Shown here: positions 42,492-51,098 of the stretch, piece after piece | Position numbering within the stretch: position 1 is the stretch's first letter | Layout of the letters: each line of letters opens with the position of its first letter | Assembly: GCF_016863255.1 (NCBI RefSeq) | Contig: NZ_BOON01000013.1 | Coordinates: 1 to 51,098, forward strand | Reading direction: 5' to 3' | From: Planosporangium mesophilum | GTDB taxonomy: Bacteria; Actinomycetota; Actinomycetes; Mycobacteriales; Micromonosporaceae | Length of the DNA: 51,098 nucleotides | The notes under the pieces: generated by a model | The model's database searches: none | What the model saw: the letters and a program-made list of their open reading frames with translations, nothing else | Told to the model about the DNA's origin: nothing | Translations under genes and position numbers: made by a program

Positions 42492-42563
42492 TCACCCGCC
42501 CGCCATCGTCTGCCAGCCGCGGTCCCCGGTCAGCGGCAGCGAGGTGACGGTGTTCCGGTCCAT
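42492..42563 (-). CDS. Possible 23-residue peptide downstream of the alcohol dehydrogenase
   Basis: ATG at 42563, TGA at 42492-42494. The peptide starts MDRNTVTSLPLTGDRGWQT. A GGGGAG lies 4 nt before the ATG, a better site than many full genes here have. It starts 21 bp after the dehydrogenase stop on the same strand. It could be a real small protein, a leader for the next small gene, or chance. Confidence 0.3.
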   Translation of the reverse strand: MDRNTVTSLPLTGDRGWQTMAGG

Positions 42564-42584
42564 GCGGCTCCCCAGGGCGTGCGC

Positions 42585-43832
42585 TCACCTGTTGGTGCGC
42601 ACGCTCCGCTGCTCATACCGCTCCTCGCTCTCGCGGTTCTTGCTCTCCTGCGGCTTGAGGAGCACCTTGACCGTGCCGTCCACCTTCTTCTGGAAGTTCT
42701 CGTACGCCTGCGGCGCCTCGTCCAGCGGCACCCGGTGGGTGGCGAAGTGCTCGACGCCGAGCGGGTCCTCGTCGTTCAGCAGCGGCATGATGTCGTCGAC
42801 CCAGGTCCGCACGTTGGCCTGGCCCATGCGCACCTCGACCTGCTTGTCGAACATCTCCAGCATCGGCAGCGGGTCGGCCAGGCCGCCGTACACGCCGATG
42901 ACGGAGACGGTGCCGCCGCGCCGTACCGTGTCGATCGCCATGTGCAGCGCGGCCAGCCGGTCCACGCCCGTGATCTCCTTGAGCTTGGTGACCAGGGCGT
43001 CCGGTTTCGGGCCGCCGAGCTTCTCGCCGAGTTCGGTGCGCGCTGCCGCCCCGTGGGCCTCCATGCCGACGGCGTCGATCACGGAGTCCGGTCCGCGCCC
43101 CGCGGTCATCTCGCGGATGGTGGCGGCGATGTCGGGGTATTCGTTGAGGTCGAGGGTCTCCACGCCGTTGCCGCGTGCCCGCTCCAGCCGCTCGGGTACC
43201 AGGTCGACGCCGATCACCCGGGCAGCGCCGCGGTGCATGGCGACGCGGGTCGACATGTCCCCGATCGGGCCCAGCCCGAAGACGGCGACGCTGCCGCCGG
43301 GCGGGATGGCCGCGTACTCCACCGCCTGCCACGCGGTCGGCAGCACGTCGGACAGGTAGACGTACCGGTCGTCGGGCGGCCCGTGCGGCACCTTGATCGG
43401 GCCGAACTCCGCCATCGGTACCCGCAGCAGTTCGGCCTGGCCGCCGGGCACCTGGCCGTACAGCTTCGTGTAACCGAACAGCGCCGCACCCATCCCGTAC
43501 TCGCGGACCTGGGTGGTCTCGCACTGCGTCGGCAGGCCCTCCAGACACATGAAGCAGTGCCCGCAGGCGATCTGGAACGGGATGACGACGCGGTCGCCCG
43601 TCTTCAGAGTGTTGACTCCCGGGCCGACCTCCAACACCTCGCCCATCGCCTCGTGGCCCAGGACGTCGCCCTCGGTCATGAACTGCCCCATCATCTCGTA
43701 CAGGTGCAGGTCGGAGCCGCAGATGCCGGTCGACGTGACCTTGATGATGGCGTCTTCCGGCTCCTGGATCGCCGGATCGGGAACGGTGTCGACGCGGACA
43801 TCCCGCTTCCCGTGCCAGGTGACTGCCTTCAT
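42585..43832 (-). CDS. Zinc-dependent alcohol dehydrogenase (glutathione-independent formaldehyde dehydrogenase-like)
   Basis: 415 residues of the zinc MDR family. The catalytic zinc ligands are the Cys in GICGSDLHLYE and His in GHEAMGEV. The structural zinc site is CGHCFMCLEGLPTQC (Cx2Cx2Cx7C). The NAD-binding loop is VAVFGLGPIGDMSTRVAM. The insert SVIDAVGMEAHG matches the long-chain glutathione-independent formaldehyde dehydrogenase/threonine dehydrogenase-like branch. The substrate is not settled. ATG 43832 is used, with GGAAGG upstream; the longer open frame has no support. Confidence 0.9.
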   Translation of the reverse strand: MKAVTWHGKRDVRVDTVPDPAIQEPEDAIIKVTSTGICGSDLHLYEMMGQFMTEGDVLGHEAMGEVLEVGPGVNTLKTGDRVVIPFQIACGHCFMCLEGLPTQCETTQVREYGMGAALFGYTKLYGQVPGGQAELLRVPMAEFGPIKVPHGPPDDRYVYLSDVLPTAWQAVEYAAIPPGGSVAVFGLGPIGDMSTRVAMHRGAARVIGVDLVPERLERARGNGVETLDLNEYPDIAATIREMTAGRGPDSVIDAVGMEAHGAAARTELGEKLGGPKPDALVTKLKEITGVDRLAALHMAIDTVRRGGTVSVIGVYGGLADPLPMLEMFDKQVEVRMGQANVRTWVDDIMPLLNDEDPLGVEHFATHRVPLDEAPQAYENFQKKVDGTVKVLLKPQESKNRESEERYEQRSVRTNR

Positions 43833-43966
43833 CGCCGCTTCCTTCCGGTCGGGTGGGGGCGGTGACCACCTGCGCGCCCCGCAGGCGATGGACAACTCTG
43901 CTCACGCGAGCGGCTACCCCGGCTGGATCAGGCGAAACCGGGCAGCCGAGCCATGATCAGGGATGC

Positions 43967-44743
43967 TCAGTGCACCAACTCGGTCCTTGGGTCGTAATCG
44001 GCGCGGGTCACCGGGAGCCCTCGGCGGCGGGCCAGCTCGGCCAGCGCGACGGCGTCCCGGATGGCGGCACCGCCCGGGTCGTTGTTGAAGAAGACGTACG
44101 CCTCCCGGTCGGTTCCGAACGTCTCGGCGATCCGGCCGAGCCAGGTGCCGAGGGCCTGCCGGCCGTACGCGGGGCGGGGCCGGGCCCGCCCCTCGTGCAG
44201 CCGCAGGTAGCCCCAGTCCGCGGTCCGCCACAGCGGCGTGACCGGGCGGCCCAGCCGGTCCGCCCAGCACAGCGCGGCGCCGCGCCGGATGAGCGTCTCG
44301 CGGATCTCGGGCACCCACCACGATTCGTGGCGGGGCTCGACCGCGACCTTGACGTGGGCCGGGAACTCGGCCAGCACGGCGTCGAGCAGGCCGGCGTCCG
44401 CGCGCAGGGTCGGCGGCAGTTGCAACAGGACCGGGCCGAGCTTGTCGCCGAGGCCGGCCGCGCGGTCGAGGAACCGCGCCACCGGCTCCTGCGGTTCGCG
44501 CAGCCGCTTGATGTGGGTCAGGTAGCGGCTCATCTTCACCGCCACGACGAAGTCGTCGGGCGTACGCCGTCGCCAGTCGGAGAAGGTGGCGCGCTCGGGC
44601 AGGCGGTAGAACGCGTTGTTGACCTCGACCGTGGCGAACGCGGCCGCGTACCACTCCAACCACTTCCGCTGCGGCAGGTCGGACGGGTAGAAGCGCCCGC
44701 GCCAGTCGCGGTACTGCCAGCCCGACGTTCCAACCAGGATCAT
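43967..44743 (-). CDS. DUF72 domain protein
   Basis: 258 residues, full length for the DUF72 (YecE-like) TIM-barrel family. Signature stretches are VGTSGWQYRDWRGRFYP at the N-terminus, EVNNAFYRLP, LLQLPPTLRAD, VAVEPRHESWW, WGYLRLHEG and YVFFNNDPGGAAIRDA near the end. The biochemical role is unknown. The ATG at 44743 lacks a clear ribosome binding site. The STAS gene is 29 bp upstream on the same strand, so cotranscription is possible. Confidence 0.9.
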   Translation of the reverse strand: MILVGTSGWQYRDWRGRFYPSDLPQRKWLEWYAAAFATVEVNNAFYRLPERATFSDWRRRTPDDFVVAVKMSRYLTHIKRLREPQEPVARFLDRAAGLGDKLGPVLLQLPPTLRADAGLLDAVLAEFPAHVKVAVEPRHESWWVPEIRETLIRRGAALCWADRLGRPVTPLWRTADWGYLRLHEGRARPRPAYGRQALGTWLGRIAETFGTDREAYVFFNNDPGGAAIRDAVALAELARRRGLPVTRADYDPRTELVH

Positions 44744-44772
44744 GGTTCGGGCGTACCCACCCAGGTCGTCAT

Positions 44773-45114
44773 CTACGCCGACGGTTGATCGGTGCCCGCC
44801 TCCGCCCGCGGCGACAGGTGGGTCAGTGCGCCGGTGAGTTCGAGGACCCGCAGCACCACGCCGGTCGCCCTGATCACCACCAGGACGCACCCGTGGCGGC
44901 CGGTTGTCCGGTACGCCCGGTTGAGCGCGGCGACGCCGGTGGAGTCCATGAACCGGAGGGCGCCGAGGTCGACCTCGATCCGCTCGGTCGGCTCGGACTC
45001 GGCCAGCCGGCAGAGCATCGAGCCGAACGGCCCGCCGGCGGCCACGTCCATCTCGCCGCCGGCGGTCACCGACACCGTGCGACCCTGGCGGTTGACGGTA
45101 TAGACAAACGTCAT
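44773..45114 (-). CDS. STAS-domain anti-sigma factor antagonist
   Basis: 113 residues, a third STAS protein in the window. The phosphorylation motif is FMDSTGVAAL (Ser58). The N-terminal strand RTVSVTAGGEMDVAAGG is standard. GGAG lies 6 nt before the ATG at 45114. No kinase or phosphatase gene adjoins it. It precedes the DUF72 gene and is divergent from the DUF2231 gene. Confidence 0.85.
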   Translation of the reverse strand: MTFVYTVNRQGRTVSVTAGGEMDVAAGGPFGSMLCRLAESEPTERIEVDLGALRFMDSTGVAALNRAYRTTGRHGCVLVVIRATGVVLRVLELTGALTHLSPRAEAGTDQPSA

Positions 45115-45296
45115 ACGAATCTCCGCTCCACCCGTATGTGCCCGCATGGACATTTTTCGTCGCCGCCGTCCGGCTCGCATTCCGGCCGTACGGATGACGT
45201 CTACCGGCCCGTCGGCGGTTGGCTGCTCCCAGCTTTTTCCTAGGATCGAACGGCAGAATGACGACGATCGAACGCCGTACCCGACAGGAGGCCATC

Positions 45297-45797
45297 GTGC
45301 CCGACAGCATCAACGGTCTGCCCCTGCACCCGCTCGTCGTACACGCCGTCGTGGTCCTGCTGCCCCTGGCCTGTCTCGGGGTGATCGCTGTCGCGCTGCG
45401 TAGTTCGTGGCGGGCCCGGTACGGAGGGATCGTCGTCGCGCTCGCCACGCTCGCTACGCTCGCCATCCCGGTCGCGACCCACAGCGGGGAGCAACTGGCG
45501 CTCAAGGTCGGCGACCCGGGTCAGCACGCGGTCCTCGGCGACCGCCTCCTCTGGTTCGCGCTGCCGCTGCTCGTGGCCGCCGTGGCGCTGTACGTCCTGG
45601 GCCGGCGTGGCGCCCGGGCCGGCTCCGAGTCGGGCGGCGGTGCCGCGGTCGGTGGTTCGTCTGCGCTCACGCTCGCCGTCGCGGCGGTCGCGGTGATCGT
45701 CGCCGGGGCGAACCTGGTCCAGGTGTACCGGGTCGGCGACAGCGGCGCCCGCGCCGTCTGGCAGGGCGTGCAGAACGTGCCGAGCCAGAACCGCTGA
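45297..45797 (+). CDS. DUF2231 membrane protein
   Basis: 166 residues with four hydrophobic helices. The opening INGLPLHPLVVHAVVVLLPL is the DUF2231 signature, with two conserved histidines that might bind heme or metal. GTG 45297 is chosen because AGGAGG lies 5 nt upstream. The longer frame from ATG 45258 lacks a site. The function of the family is not established. Confidence 0.87.
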   Translation: MPDSINGLPLHPLVVHAVVVLLPLACLGVIAVALRSSWRARYGGIVVALATLATLAIPVATHSGEQLALKVGDPGQHAVLGDRLLWFALPLLVAAVALYVLGRRGARAGSESGGGAAVGGSSALTLAVAAVAVIVAGANLVQVYRVGDSGARAVWQGVQNVPSQNR

Positions 45798-45822
45798 CTC
45801 CGTTTCAGGAACCCGTCAGCTC

Positions 45823-46773
<951 letters not shown>

Positions 46774-46886
46774 AGAGCGAGCGTGGCTCTGTTGGCTTCG
46801 CGCGTGCTGAAGTGCGCCTGGGAGGTGGCTGAGACTGCGCGGGCGCCCGCTGCGCCGGGCACACCGGGTGCGGATACGGTGGATCC

Positions 46887-47195
46887 ATGGGGATTGTGAA
46901 GATTAACGCGATCGACGTACCCGAGGGCTCCGGCCCCGAGCTCGAGCGCCGCTTCGCCGCCCGCCACCGGGCGGTCGAGGGCGCGCCGGGCTTCCTCGGC
47001 TTCGAACTGCTGCGGCCGGTGAAGGGCGAGAACCGGTACTTCGTCTACACCCGCTGGGAGAGCGAGGAGGCTTTCCGGGCCTGGGCCGACAGCGGCGCCC
47101 GCGAGGCGCACGCCGGCGAGCGGGAGCGGCCGGTGGCGACCGGTGCGACCCTGCTGGAGTTCGAGGTGGTGCAGAGCAGCGGCCCGGAGAGCTAG
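46887..47195 (+). CDS. mhuD: MhuD-type heme-degrading monooxygenase
   Basis: 102 residues, an antibiotic-biosynthesis-monooxygenase-fold dimer closely resembling mycobacterial MhuD (Rv3592). VKINAIDVPEG, GFLGFELLRPVKGENRYFV and VATGATLLEFEVV are shared. The residues known to be catalytic in MhuD are at the same numbers: Asn7, Trp66 and His75. It should cleave heme and release iron for iron acquisition. The start is ATG with a weak GGTGG upstream. It is divergent from the protease and convergent with a serine hydrolase; no heme uptake genes adjoin it. Confidence 0.9.
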   Translation: MGIVKINAIDVPEGSGPELERRFAARHRAVEGAPGFLGFELLRPVKGENRYFVYTRWESEEAFRAWADSGAREAHAGERERPVATGATLLEFEVVQSSGPES

Positions 47196-47209
47196 GCGTG
47201 TCGGCAGCG

Positions 47210-48085
47210 CTAGCTACGGGGACGGAGCTGACTGGTGACGCTTCGGCAGATACCGGCCCCGTAGTCCAGCCCCAGCTCCTCCGGGTACCGGGTGAGCACC
47301 GCCAGCACGTACCGGTCGACCACGGCCATGCAGTTGACGTGCCACTCGTCGCCCACGACGGTCCAGCCGTTCTTGATCGGGATCCGGTTCGCCACCTCGG
47401 TGGGCAGCGCCTCGACCACGCCGAAGCGGCCCTCCCCGCGTACCTGACGCATCTCGCCCAGTACCCAGCTCGTCCACTTCGGGCCGGCGGCGCGCCCGTC
47501 GGTCAGGCACGCGCCGAGGCGTACCGCGTCCCGCGCCGAGATCTGGGTACGGCTCCACCAGCCGTCCACGACCGACGTCTCGGTCAGGCCGCAGACGCTC
47601 ACCATCCGCTGGACGACCGCGTTGTCGCCGTCGGCCTCGTAGATGTCCTGGGCGGCCGCGTCGTCGCTGTCACGGATCATCCGGCTCAGCTCGTCCAGCC
47701 GCTCCTGGTCCGGCCCGGCGGCGGTGAAGCGGCGCAGGTAGTCCGCGGTGATCCAGACCTTGATCATCGACTCGGTGGTGTTGGTCGCGGCGGCGGCGTT
47801 GGTCGAGCCGGTCATCGTGCCCGTCTTGCGGTCCAGCAGCGCCCAGGCGTAGAAGCCCTGAACGGACACGCTCACCGGGGCGGGAGCCAGCAGCGGGGGA
47901 GCGGCCTGGCCGGCCATGCCGAGCGTCGGGGAGGGCTCCTCGCCGCCCAGGTCCCGGGTGTAGCGCGCGAACGGGCCCGGTACGGTGGCGGCGTTCCCGG
48001 TGCCGGTGACGTCCGTCCATAGCGTGACCGCCGACAGCGCCAGGGCGGCGATCGTGAAAGCCGTGAAGACATTGCGAAGGCGCAC
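47210..48085 (-). CDS. Beta-lactamase-like serine hydrolase
   Basis: About 291 residues. An N-terminal signal/anchor helix (VFTAFTIAALALSAVTLW) precedes an extracytoplasmic class A beta-lactamase-like domain with SMIK (Ser106-Lys109), SDD and IKNGW in place of KTG. It is a paralogue of the protein at 36189-37322, sharing the long block around WTSWVLGEMRQVRGEGRFG and the paired cysteines. GTG 48085 is chosen because the helix begins there and GAGGAG lies about 10 nt upstream; the frame is open further up without a good start. Confidence 0.8.
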   Translation of the reverse strand: MRLRNVFTAFTIAALALSAVTLWTDVTGTGNAATVPGPFARYTRDLGGEEPSPTLGMAGQAAPPLLAPAPVSVSVQGFYAWALLDRKTGTMTGSTNAAAATNTTESMIKVWITADYLRRFTAAGPDQERLDELSRMIRDSDDAAAQDIYEADGDNAVVQRMVSVCGLTETSVVDGWWSRTQISARDAVRLGACLTDGRAAGPKWTSWVLGEMRQVRGEGRFGVVEALPTEVANRIPIKNGWTVVGDEWHVNCMAVVDRYVLAVLTRYPEELGLDYGAGICRSVTSQLRPRS

Positions 48086-48303
48086 CGGAATTGAGCTCCT
48101 CGGGGAGTGCGGTTTCCGGATATGCAAACCCAGCCTGCCCGGGTCACGCACGTAGCGACACCCGGAATTCACTGGGAGCAGCCTGGGAACGCCCGGTGGG
48201 TTCGTCCGGTGGTGGCGTAGCCGCCGCAATTGGGTTGCCGCCGCAGTTCTTGGCCGGCAGGGTGGAGTCCAACCGACGGCGTAGAACTGGAGTGATCCTC
48301 CCG

Positions 48304-48363
48304 ATGCTCTGATCCGCGTGCCCGCAGACGAAACGTCCCGCCGCACGGAGTTCAGAGGATCAG
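48304..48363 (+). promoter_or_regulatory. Attenuator-like leader of the ABC-F gene (mini-ORF plus SD-masking hairpin)
   Basis: ATG CTC TGA (48304-48312) follows GGAGTGATCC (48289 onward). CTGATCC (48309-48315), which includes its stop, pairs exactly with GGATCAG (48357-48363), which covers part of the ABC-F ribosome site AGAGGATC. Inner stems are CGTGC/GCACG (48317-48321/48343-48347) and GACG/CGTC (48327-48330/48334-48337). In-frame GTGs at 48262 and 48292 could give a 16- or 6-residue peptide ending VILPML. A ribosome at the short ORF would open the stem. The remaining 48086-48290 shows no gene. Confidence 0.5.
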
Positions 48364-48364
48364 C

Positions 48365-49993
48365 ATGTCACTCGTCACGGTCACCGCGCTGTCCAAGCGG
48401 TTCCACGCCGACCCGATCTTCGCCGACGTCGACCTCGTCGTCGGAGCCGGCCACCGCATCGGGCTGGTAGGCCCCAACGGCGTCGGGAAGTCCACCCTGT
48501 TACGGGTACTCGCCGGCCAGGAGTCGCCCACGTCCGGGCACGTCCGGCCCGGGCCGGCCACCCGGCTCGGGTACGTGGCTCAGAAGGTACCCGACCCGCA
48601 CGTCACCGTCGGTGCGTTCCTGAGCGAAGGCCTTGGGCCGGTGTTCGCCGCGGAGCAGCGGATGCGTCAGCTGGCCGCCGCGATGGCCGATTCCCCATCC
48701 GCGCCGGATGAATATGCGGCGGCGCAGGAGCGGTGGATGGCGCTGCGCGGCTGGACCGCGCACAGCCGACTCGCCGAGGTCCGCCAGCGGCTCGACGTCG
48801 CGCACCTGCCCGACGACGCCCGTCTGATCGAGGTCAGCGGAGGGGAGCAGGCCCGGCTCATGCTCGGGCGGGTGCTGCTGGCCGAGCCCGACCTGCTCCT
48901 ACTCGACGAGCCGACCAGCCACCTCGACGCCGACGGCGCCGCCTGGCTGGCCGACTACCTCGTCGCCTTCCGCGGCGGCGTACTGGTGGTCAGTCACGAC
49001 CGCGCCTTCCTCGACCGGTCCGTCAACCGCATCATCGAGCTGGACGGAATCGACGTACGGCCACAGCTCTACGAGGGCGGCTACACCGCCTACCGGGCGG
49101 AGAAGGCCCGGCGCTGGCAACGGCGACTGCTCGACTACGAGGCGCAGGAGAAGGCGCGCCGGCGCTGGGAAGCCGACATCGAACGCACCAAGGAGCAGGC
49201 CCGCCAGGTCGAGGCCAGCACCCGCAACGACAAGATCCGACGGTACGCGAAGAAGGTCGCCAAGAAGGCGAAGGCGCGTGAGCGGCGACTGTATCGACAG
49301 CTGCGGAGCGCCCGATGGCTGGCCGAGCCGCGTACCCGTCCGGTGTTGACGCTGGCGTTCTCCGGCGACCCGGCACCGCTCACCGTACGCGGCCTCACCG
49401 TGCGGCGGGGTCGCCGCACCATCCTCGACGACGTCGACCTCGACGTACGGGCCGGCGAGCGGATCCTGATCGCCGGCCCCAACGGTGCGGGCAAGACCAG
49501 CCTGCTGCGCGAGTTGGCCGGGCTCACCGGGGCTGTCCTGCTGCCGCAGACCCACGACGACATCCGCACCGGCATCAGCGTCCTGGACTTCTTCCGGTCG
49601 CGGGTGCCGGTCTACATCGACGATGCCGAGGAGCTGCTGGACGCGTACCTGTTCGACGAAGAGATGTGGAGCGCGCCCCTGCGTACGCTCTCCGCCGGCG
49701 AGCTGCGCCGGCTGCTGCTCGCCGTCATGGTCAACAGCCGGTCGCCGGTACTGCTGCTCGACGAGCCGACCAACTACCTCGACTTCGATTCGCTGGACGT
49801 GGTGGAGGAGGCGCTCCGGGCGTACCGGGGGACCCTGCTGGCGGTCACGCACGACACGTACTTCGCGCGGTCGGTCGGCTTCAACCGGCGCTGGGAGGTC
49901 GGCGGCGGTCGGGTGGTGACGTCGGCGGCCACTCCGGCGTGGGGCAACGGACGTCCTGGAAACAGCGGCTCGACCGGCTCGGTGACTACCTGA
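48365..49993 (+). CDS. ABC-F family ATP-binding protein
   Basis: 542 residues with two ABC cassettes and no membrane domain. Cassette 1 has Walker A GLVGPNGVGKST, signature VSGGEQARL and Walker B LLLLDEPTSHLD. The linker (about 250-320) is basic and helical (RRYAKKVAKKAKARERRL), as in ribosome-binding ABC-F proteins. Cassette 2 has AGPNGAGKTS, LSAGELRRL and LLLDEPTNYLD. ABC-F proteins bind the ribosomal E site, either as translation factors or as antibiotic resistance (ribosome protection) proteins. The leader above suggests the inducible resistance type, but this is inference. Confidence 0.93.
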   Translation: MSLVTVTALSKRFHADPIFADVDLVVGAGHRIGLVGPNGVGKSTLLRVLAGQESPTSGHVRPGPATRLGYVAQKVPDPHVTVGAFLSEGLGPVFAAEQRMRQLAAAMADSPSAPDEYAAAQERWMALRGWTAHSRLAEVRQRLDVAHLPDDARLIEVSGGEQARLMLGRVLLAEPDLLLLDEPTSHLDADGAAWLADYLVAFRGGVLVVSHDRAFLDRSVNRIIELDGIDVRPQLYEGGYTAYRAEKARRWQRRLLDYEAQEKARRRWEADIERTKEQARQVEASTRNDKIRRYAKKVAKKAKARERRLYRQLRSARWLAEPRTRPVLTLAFSGDPAPLTVRGLTVRRGRRTILDDVDLDVRAGERILIAGPNGAGKTSLLRELAGLTGAVLLPQTHDDIRTGISVLDFFRSRVPVYIDDAEELLDAYLFDEEMWSAPLRTLSAGELRRLLLAVMVNSRSPVLLLDEPTNYLDFDSLDVVEEALRAYRGTLLAVTHDTYFARSVGFNRRWEVGGGRVVTSAATPAWGNGRPGNSGSTGSVTT

Positions 49994-50058
49994 CCGACCA
50001 TCCCTGACCGACCATTCCGACGCGCCAGCGCAACGGGTCAGACCATGGCCGACCGCTA

Positions 50059-50258
50059 CGTCACGCGCGCCACCAGGATGGACCGCTGCTGATGTTCGAG
50101 TCCGTGTACCACGACATCGTCCCGGGGGAGCGGATCGTCTTCGACTCGACCCTCCACCGTGGACAGAAACTGGCCACCGTATCGGTCACGACGGTGGAGT
50201 TCGGTCCGGTGGGGGACGGTCGCCGTGCTGACCATCCGCATGGGCAGCGCAGCCGGCG
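50059..50258 (+). pseudogene. Fragment of an SRPBCC/AHSA1-family gene
   Basis: The frame through ATG 50092 reads DGPLLMFESVYHDIVPGERI, followed by TVSVTTVEFGPVGDG. This matches the middle of SRPBCC (AHSA1-like) proteins. Near 50220 the frame breaks: the expected VLTI continues one nucleotide out of frame, after which similarity is lost. The N-terminal third and the C-terminus are absent. The remaining 49994-50342 shows only a 14-bp tandem repeat (TGACCGACCATCCC at 49991, and again at 50005). Confidence 0.65.
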
Positions 50259-50342
50259 TGACCGCAGCCGCACGCGCACCAGGATGTGGGCGGCGCCGAA
50301 CACCACCCTCTCGACGGCAGTTCCGGAAAGCCCAACAACCGG

Positions 50343-50873
50343 TCAATGCGTTGACGAGAGGGCAGCGAAGGCCAACCGGTCCCTCCACTGCCCTCGGATC
50401 AGCAAGTGCTGACGCAGATGCCCCTCGTACTGCATGCCGATCTTCTCGAGAACGCGGGCGGAAGCGACGTTGTCCGGGTCGCAGGTCGCGGTGATCTTAC
50501 GAAGGCCGACCTCGTCGAACCCGAACCGGAGGATGGCCGCGGCGGCCTCGGTGGCGTAACCCCTTCGCCAATGGGGCTGAGCCAGGACGTAGCCCATCTC
50601 GCCACGGCGGTGGGCTCTGCTTGTCTCCTCCAGGTGGATCGCGCCGACGAGATCGCCGGTCGCATGAACGACGACGGCCAGGGTGTAGGCCGAGCGCGGC
50701 GCGGCCTGCCTATCCTGCCGCACCTCGGCCAGGAACGCGGCCGTGTCCTCCGGGCTGTTCGGTCCCCAGTCCATGAACCGCGTCACCTCGGGATCAGCGG
50801 CATACGCGTGGACAGCGTCAAGATCCGATTCGCTGAACTCCCGTAGCAGCAGACGGGACGTGACAAGTTCCAT
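50343..50873 (-). CDS. GNAT-family acetyltransferase (RimJ/RimL-like)
   Basis: 176 residues. The RimJ/RimL-like fold opens with VTSRLLLREFSESDLDAV. The acetyl-CoA loop is YVLAQPHWRRGYATEAAAAI near residues 95-115, and the C-terminal part has NVASARVLEKIGMQYEGHL. The substrate may be a ribosomal protein N-terminus or a small amine. The ATG at 50873 is used; GGAG lies 12 nt upstream, which is rather far. A longer open frame upstream shows no family similarity. Confidence 0.85.
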   Translation of the reverse strand: MELVTSRLLLREFSESDLDAVHAYAADPEVTRFMDWGPNSPEDTAAFLAEVRQDRQAAPRSAYTLAVVVHATGDLVGAIHLEETSRAHRRGEMGYVLAQPHWRRGYATEAAAAILRFGFDEVGLRKITATCDPDNVASARVLEKIGMQYEGHLRQHLLIRGQWRDRLAFAALSSTH

Positions 50874-51026
50874 TGCCACGATCATCTCCGCACCGGACCC
50901 GCCACGCCACCGAAAATGCCCAGCATCCGCCTCGATCAGCTCCCACAGCTCAACGCACCCATTGGAACCCACTAATTGGCACATTCGTTCGAGAAAAGTG
51001 TCGTATCCGGTCTCTACTTTGGGCGG

Positions 51027-51098
51027 GTGGATGAGCGGTTGGACGGGCTGAGTCGGGTGCTTCGGGAGCACCTGGGGTCGGTGCCGTTTGTCTGTTCG
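51027..51098 (+). CDS. Possible gene start cut by the right edge
   Basis: GTG at 51027 opens a frame that runs off the window, beginning MDERLDGLSRVLREHLGSVP. TACTTT (51014-51019) could be a -10 for a nearly leaderless transcript. The 24 codons are too few to name a family. The gap back to 50874 has no other gene. Confidence 0.35.
   Translation, partial: MDERLDGLSRVLREHLGSVPFVCS

Noticed and set aside
48086-48300. 73-codon open frame in the ABC-F leader as a gene
   Set aside because: Only its last few codons have a ribosome site and a structural role; the rest shows no protein-like features.

Overview
The window is about 51 kb of very GC-rich, densely coding DNA with actinobacterial gene content: an F420-dependent luciferase-like oxidoreductase, DUF5709, DUF5931 and DUF2231 proteins, several STAS proteins with a PP2C phosphatase, an Eis-like acetyltransferase and a mycobacterial-type heme oxygenase. 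GTG starts, AGGAGG ribosome binding sites and frequent GTACC/GGTACC words suggest a filamentous actinomycete, most probably of the Micromonosporaceae. The family assignment is inference from style and gene content. I see no rRNA, tRNA, CRISPR array, insertion sequence, integrase or phage gene, so this reads as ordinary chromosome.

Layout. 0-6.6 kb: RecQ helicase with an F420-type oxidoreductase, a radical SAM/SPASM protein, an overlapping histidine kinase/LuxR regulator pair and a second LuxR regulator behind an SRPBCC gene. 6.7-15.2 kb: SDR oxidoreductase, DUF5709 protein, TPR membrane protein, HAD phosphatase, secreted amidase, and a partner-switching group (two STAS proteins and a PAS-PP2C phosphatase). 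15.2-18.9 kb: DUF5931 histidine kinase/LuxR pair divergent from a heme catalase. 19-24.1 kb: two complete GGDEF-EAL c-di-GMP enzymes on either side of a flavin reductase. 24.3-29.4 kb: FAD monooxygenase, Eis-like acetyltransferase, a membrane protein with an unclear 3' end, a secreted I36-type protein and glutamate decarboxylase.

29.5-32.7 kb is the most unusual part: a RecQ paralogue whose ATPase motifs are nearly all altered, a uridine-kinase-like protein with an eroded P-loop, an array of 34-bp tandem repeats between them, and a quinone-oxidoreductase-like protein with a 17-bp palindrome upstream. 32.8-44.7 kb: DUF6401-like protein, metallo-hydrolase, propionyl-CoA synthetase, beta-lactamase-like serine hydrolase, a large secreted penicillin-acylase/discoidin protein, an XRE regulator, two short ORFs, zinc alcohol dehydrogenase and a DUF72 protein. 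44.8-51.1 kb: STAS protein, DUF2231 membrane protein, HtrA-like protease, MhuD-type heme oxygenase, a second serine hydrolase paralogue, an ABC-F ATPase with an attenuator-like leader, an SRPBCC gene fragment, a GNAT acetyltransferase and a gene cut by the right edge.

Together the genes point to environmental sensing and stress response (three LuxR regulators, c-di-GMP turnover, STAS/PP2C, catalase, GAD) plus secreted hydrolases. Many genes carry short in-frame tandem repeats (15, 16, 27, 33 or 34 bp), usually at a terminus. The strongest candidates for something undescribed are the RecQ pseudo-helicase neighbourhood and the ABC-F leader.
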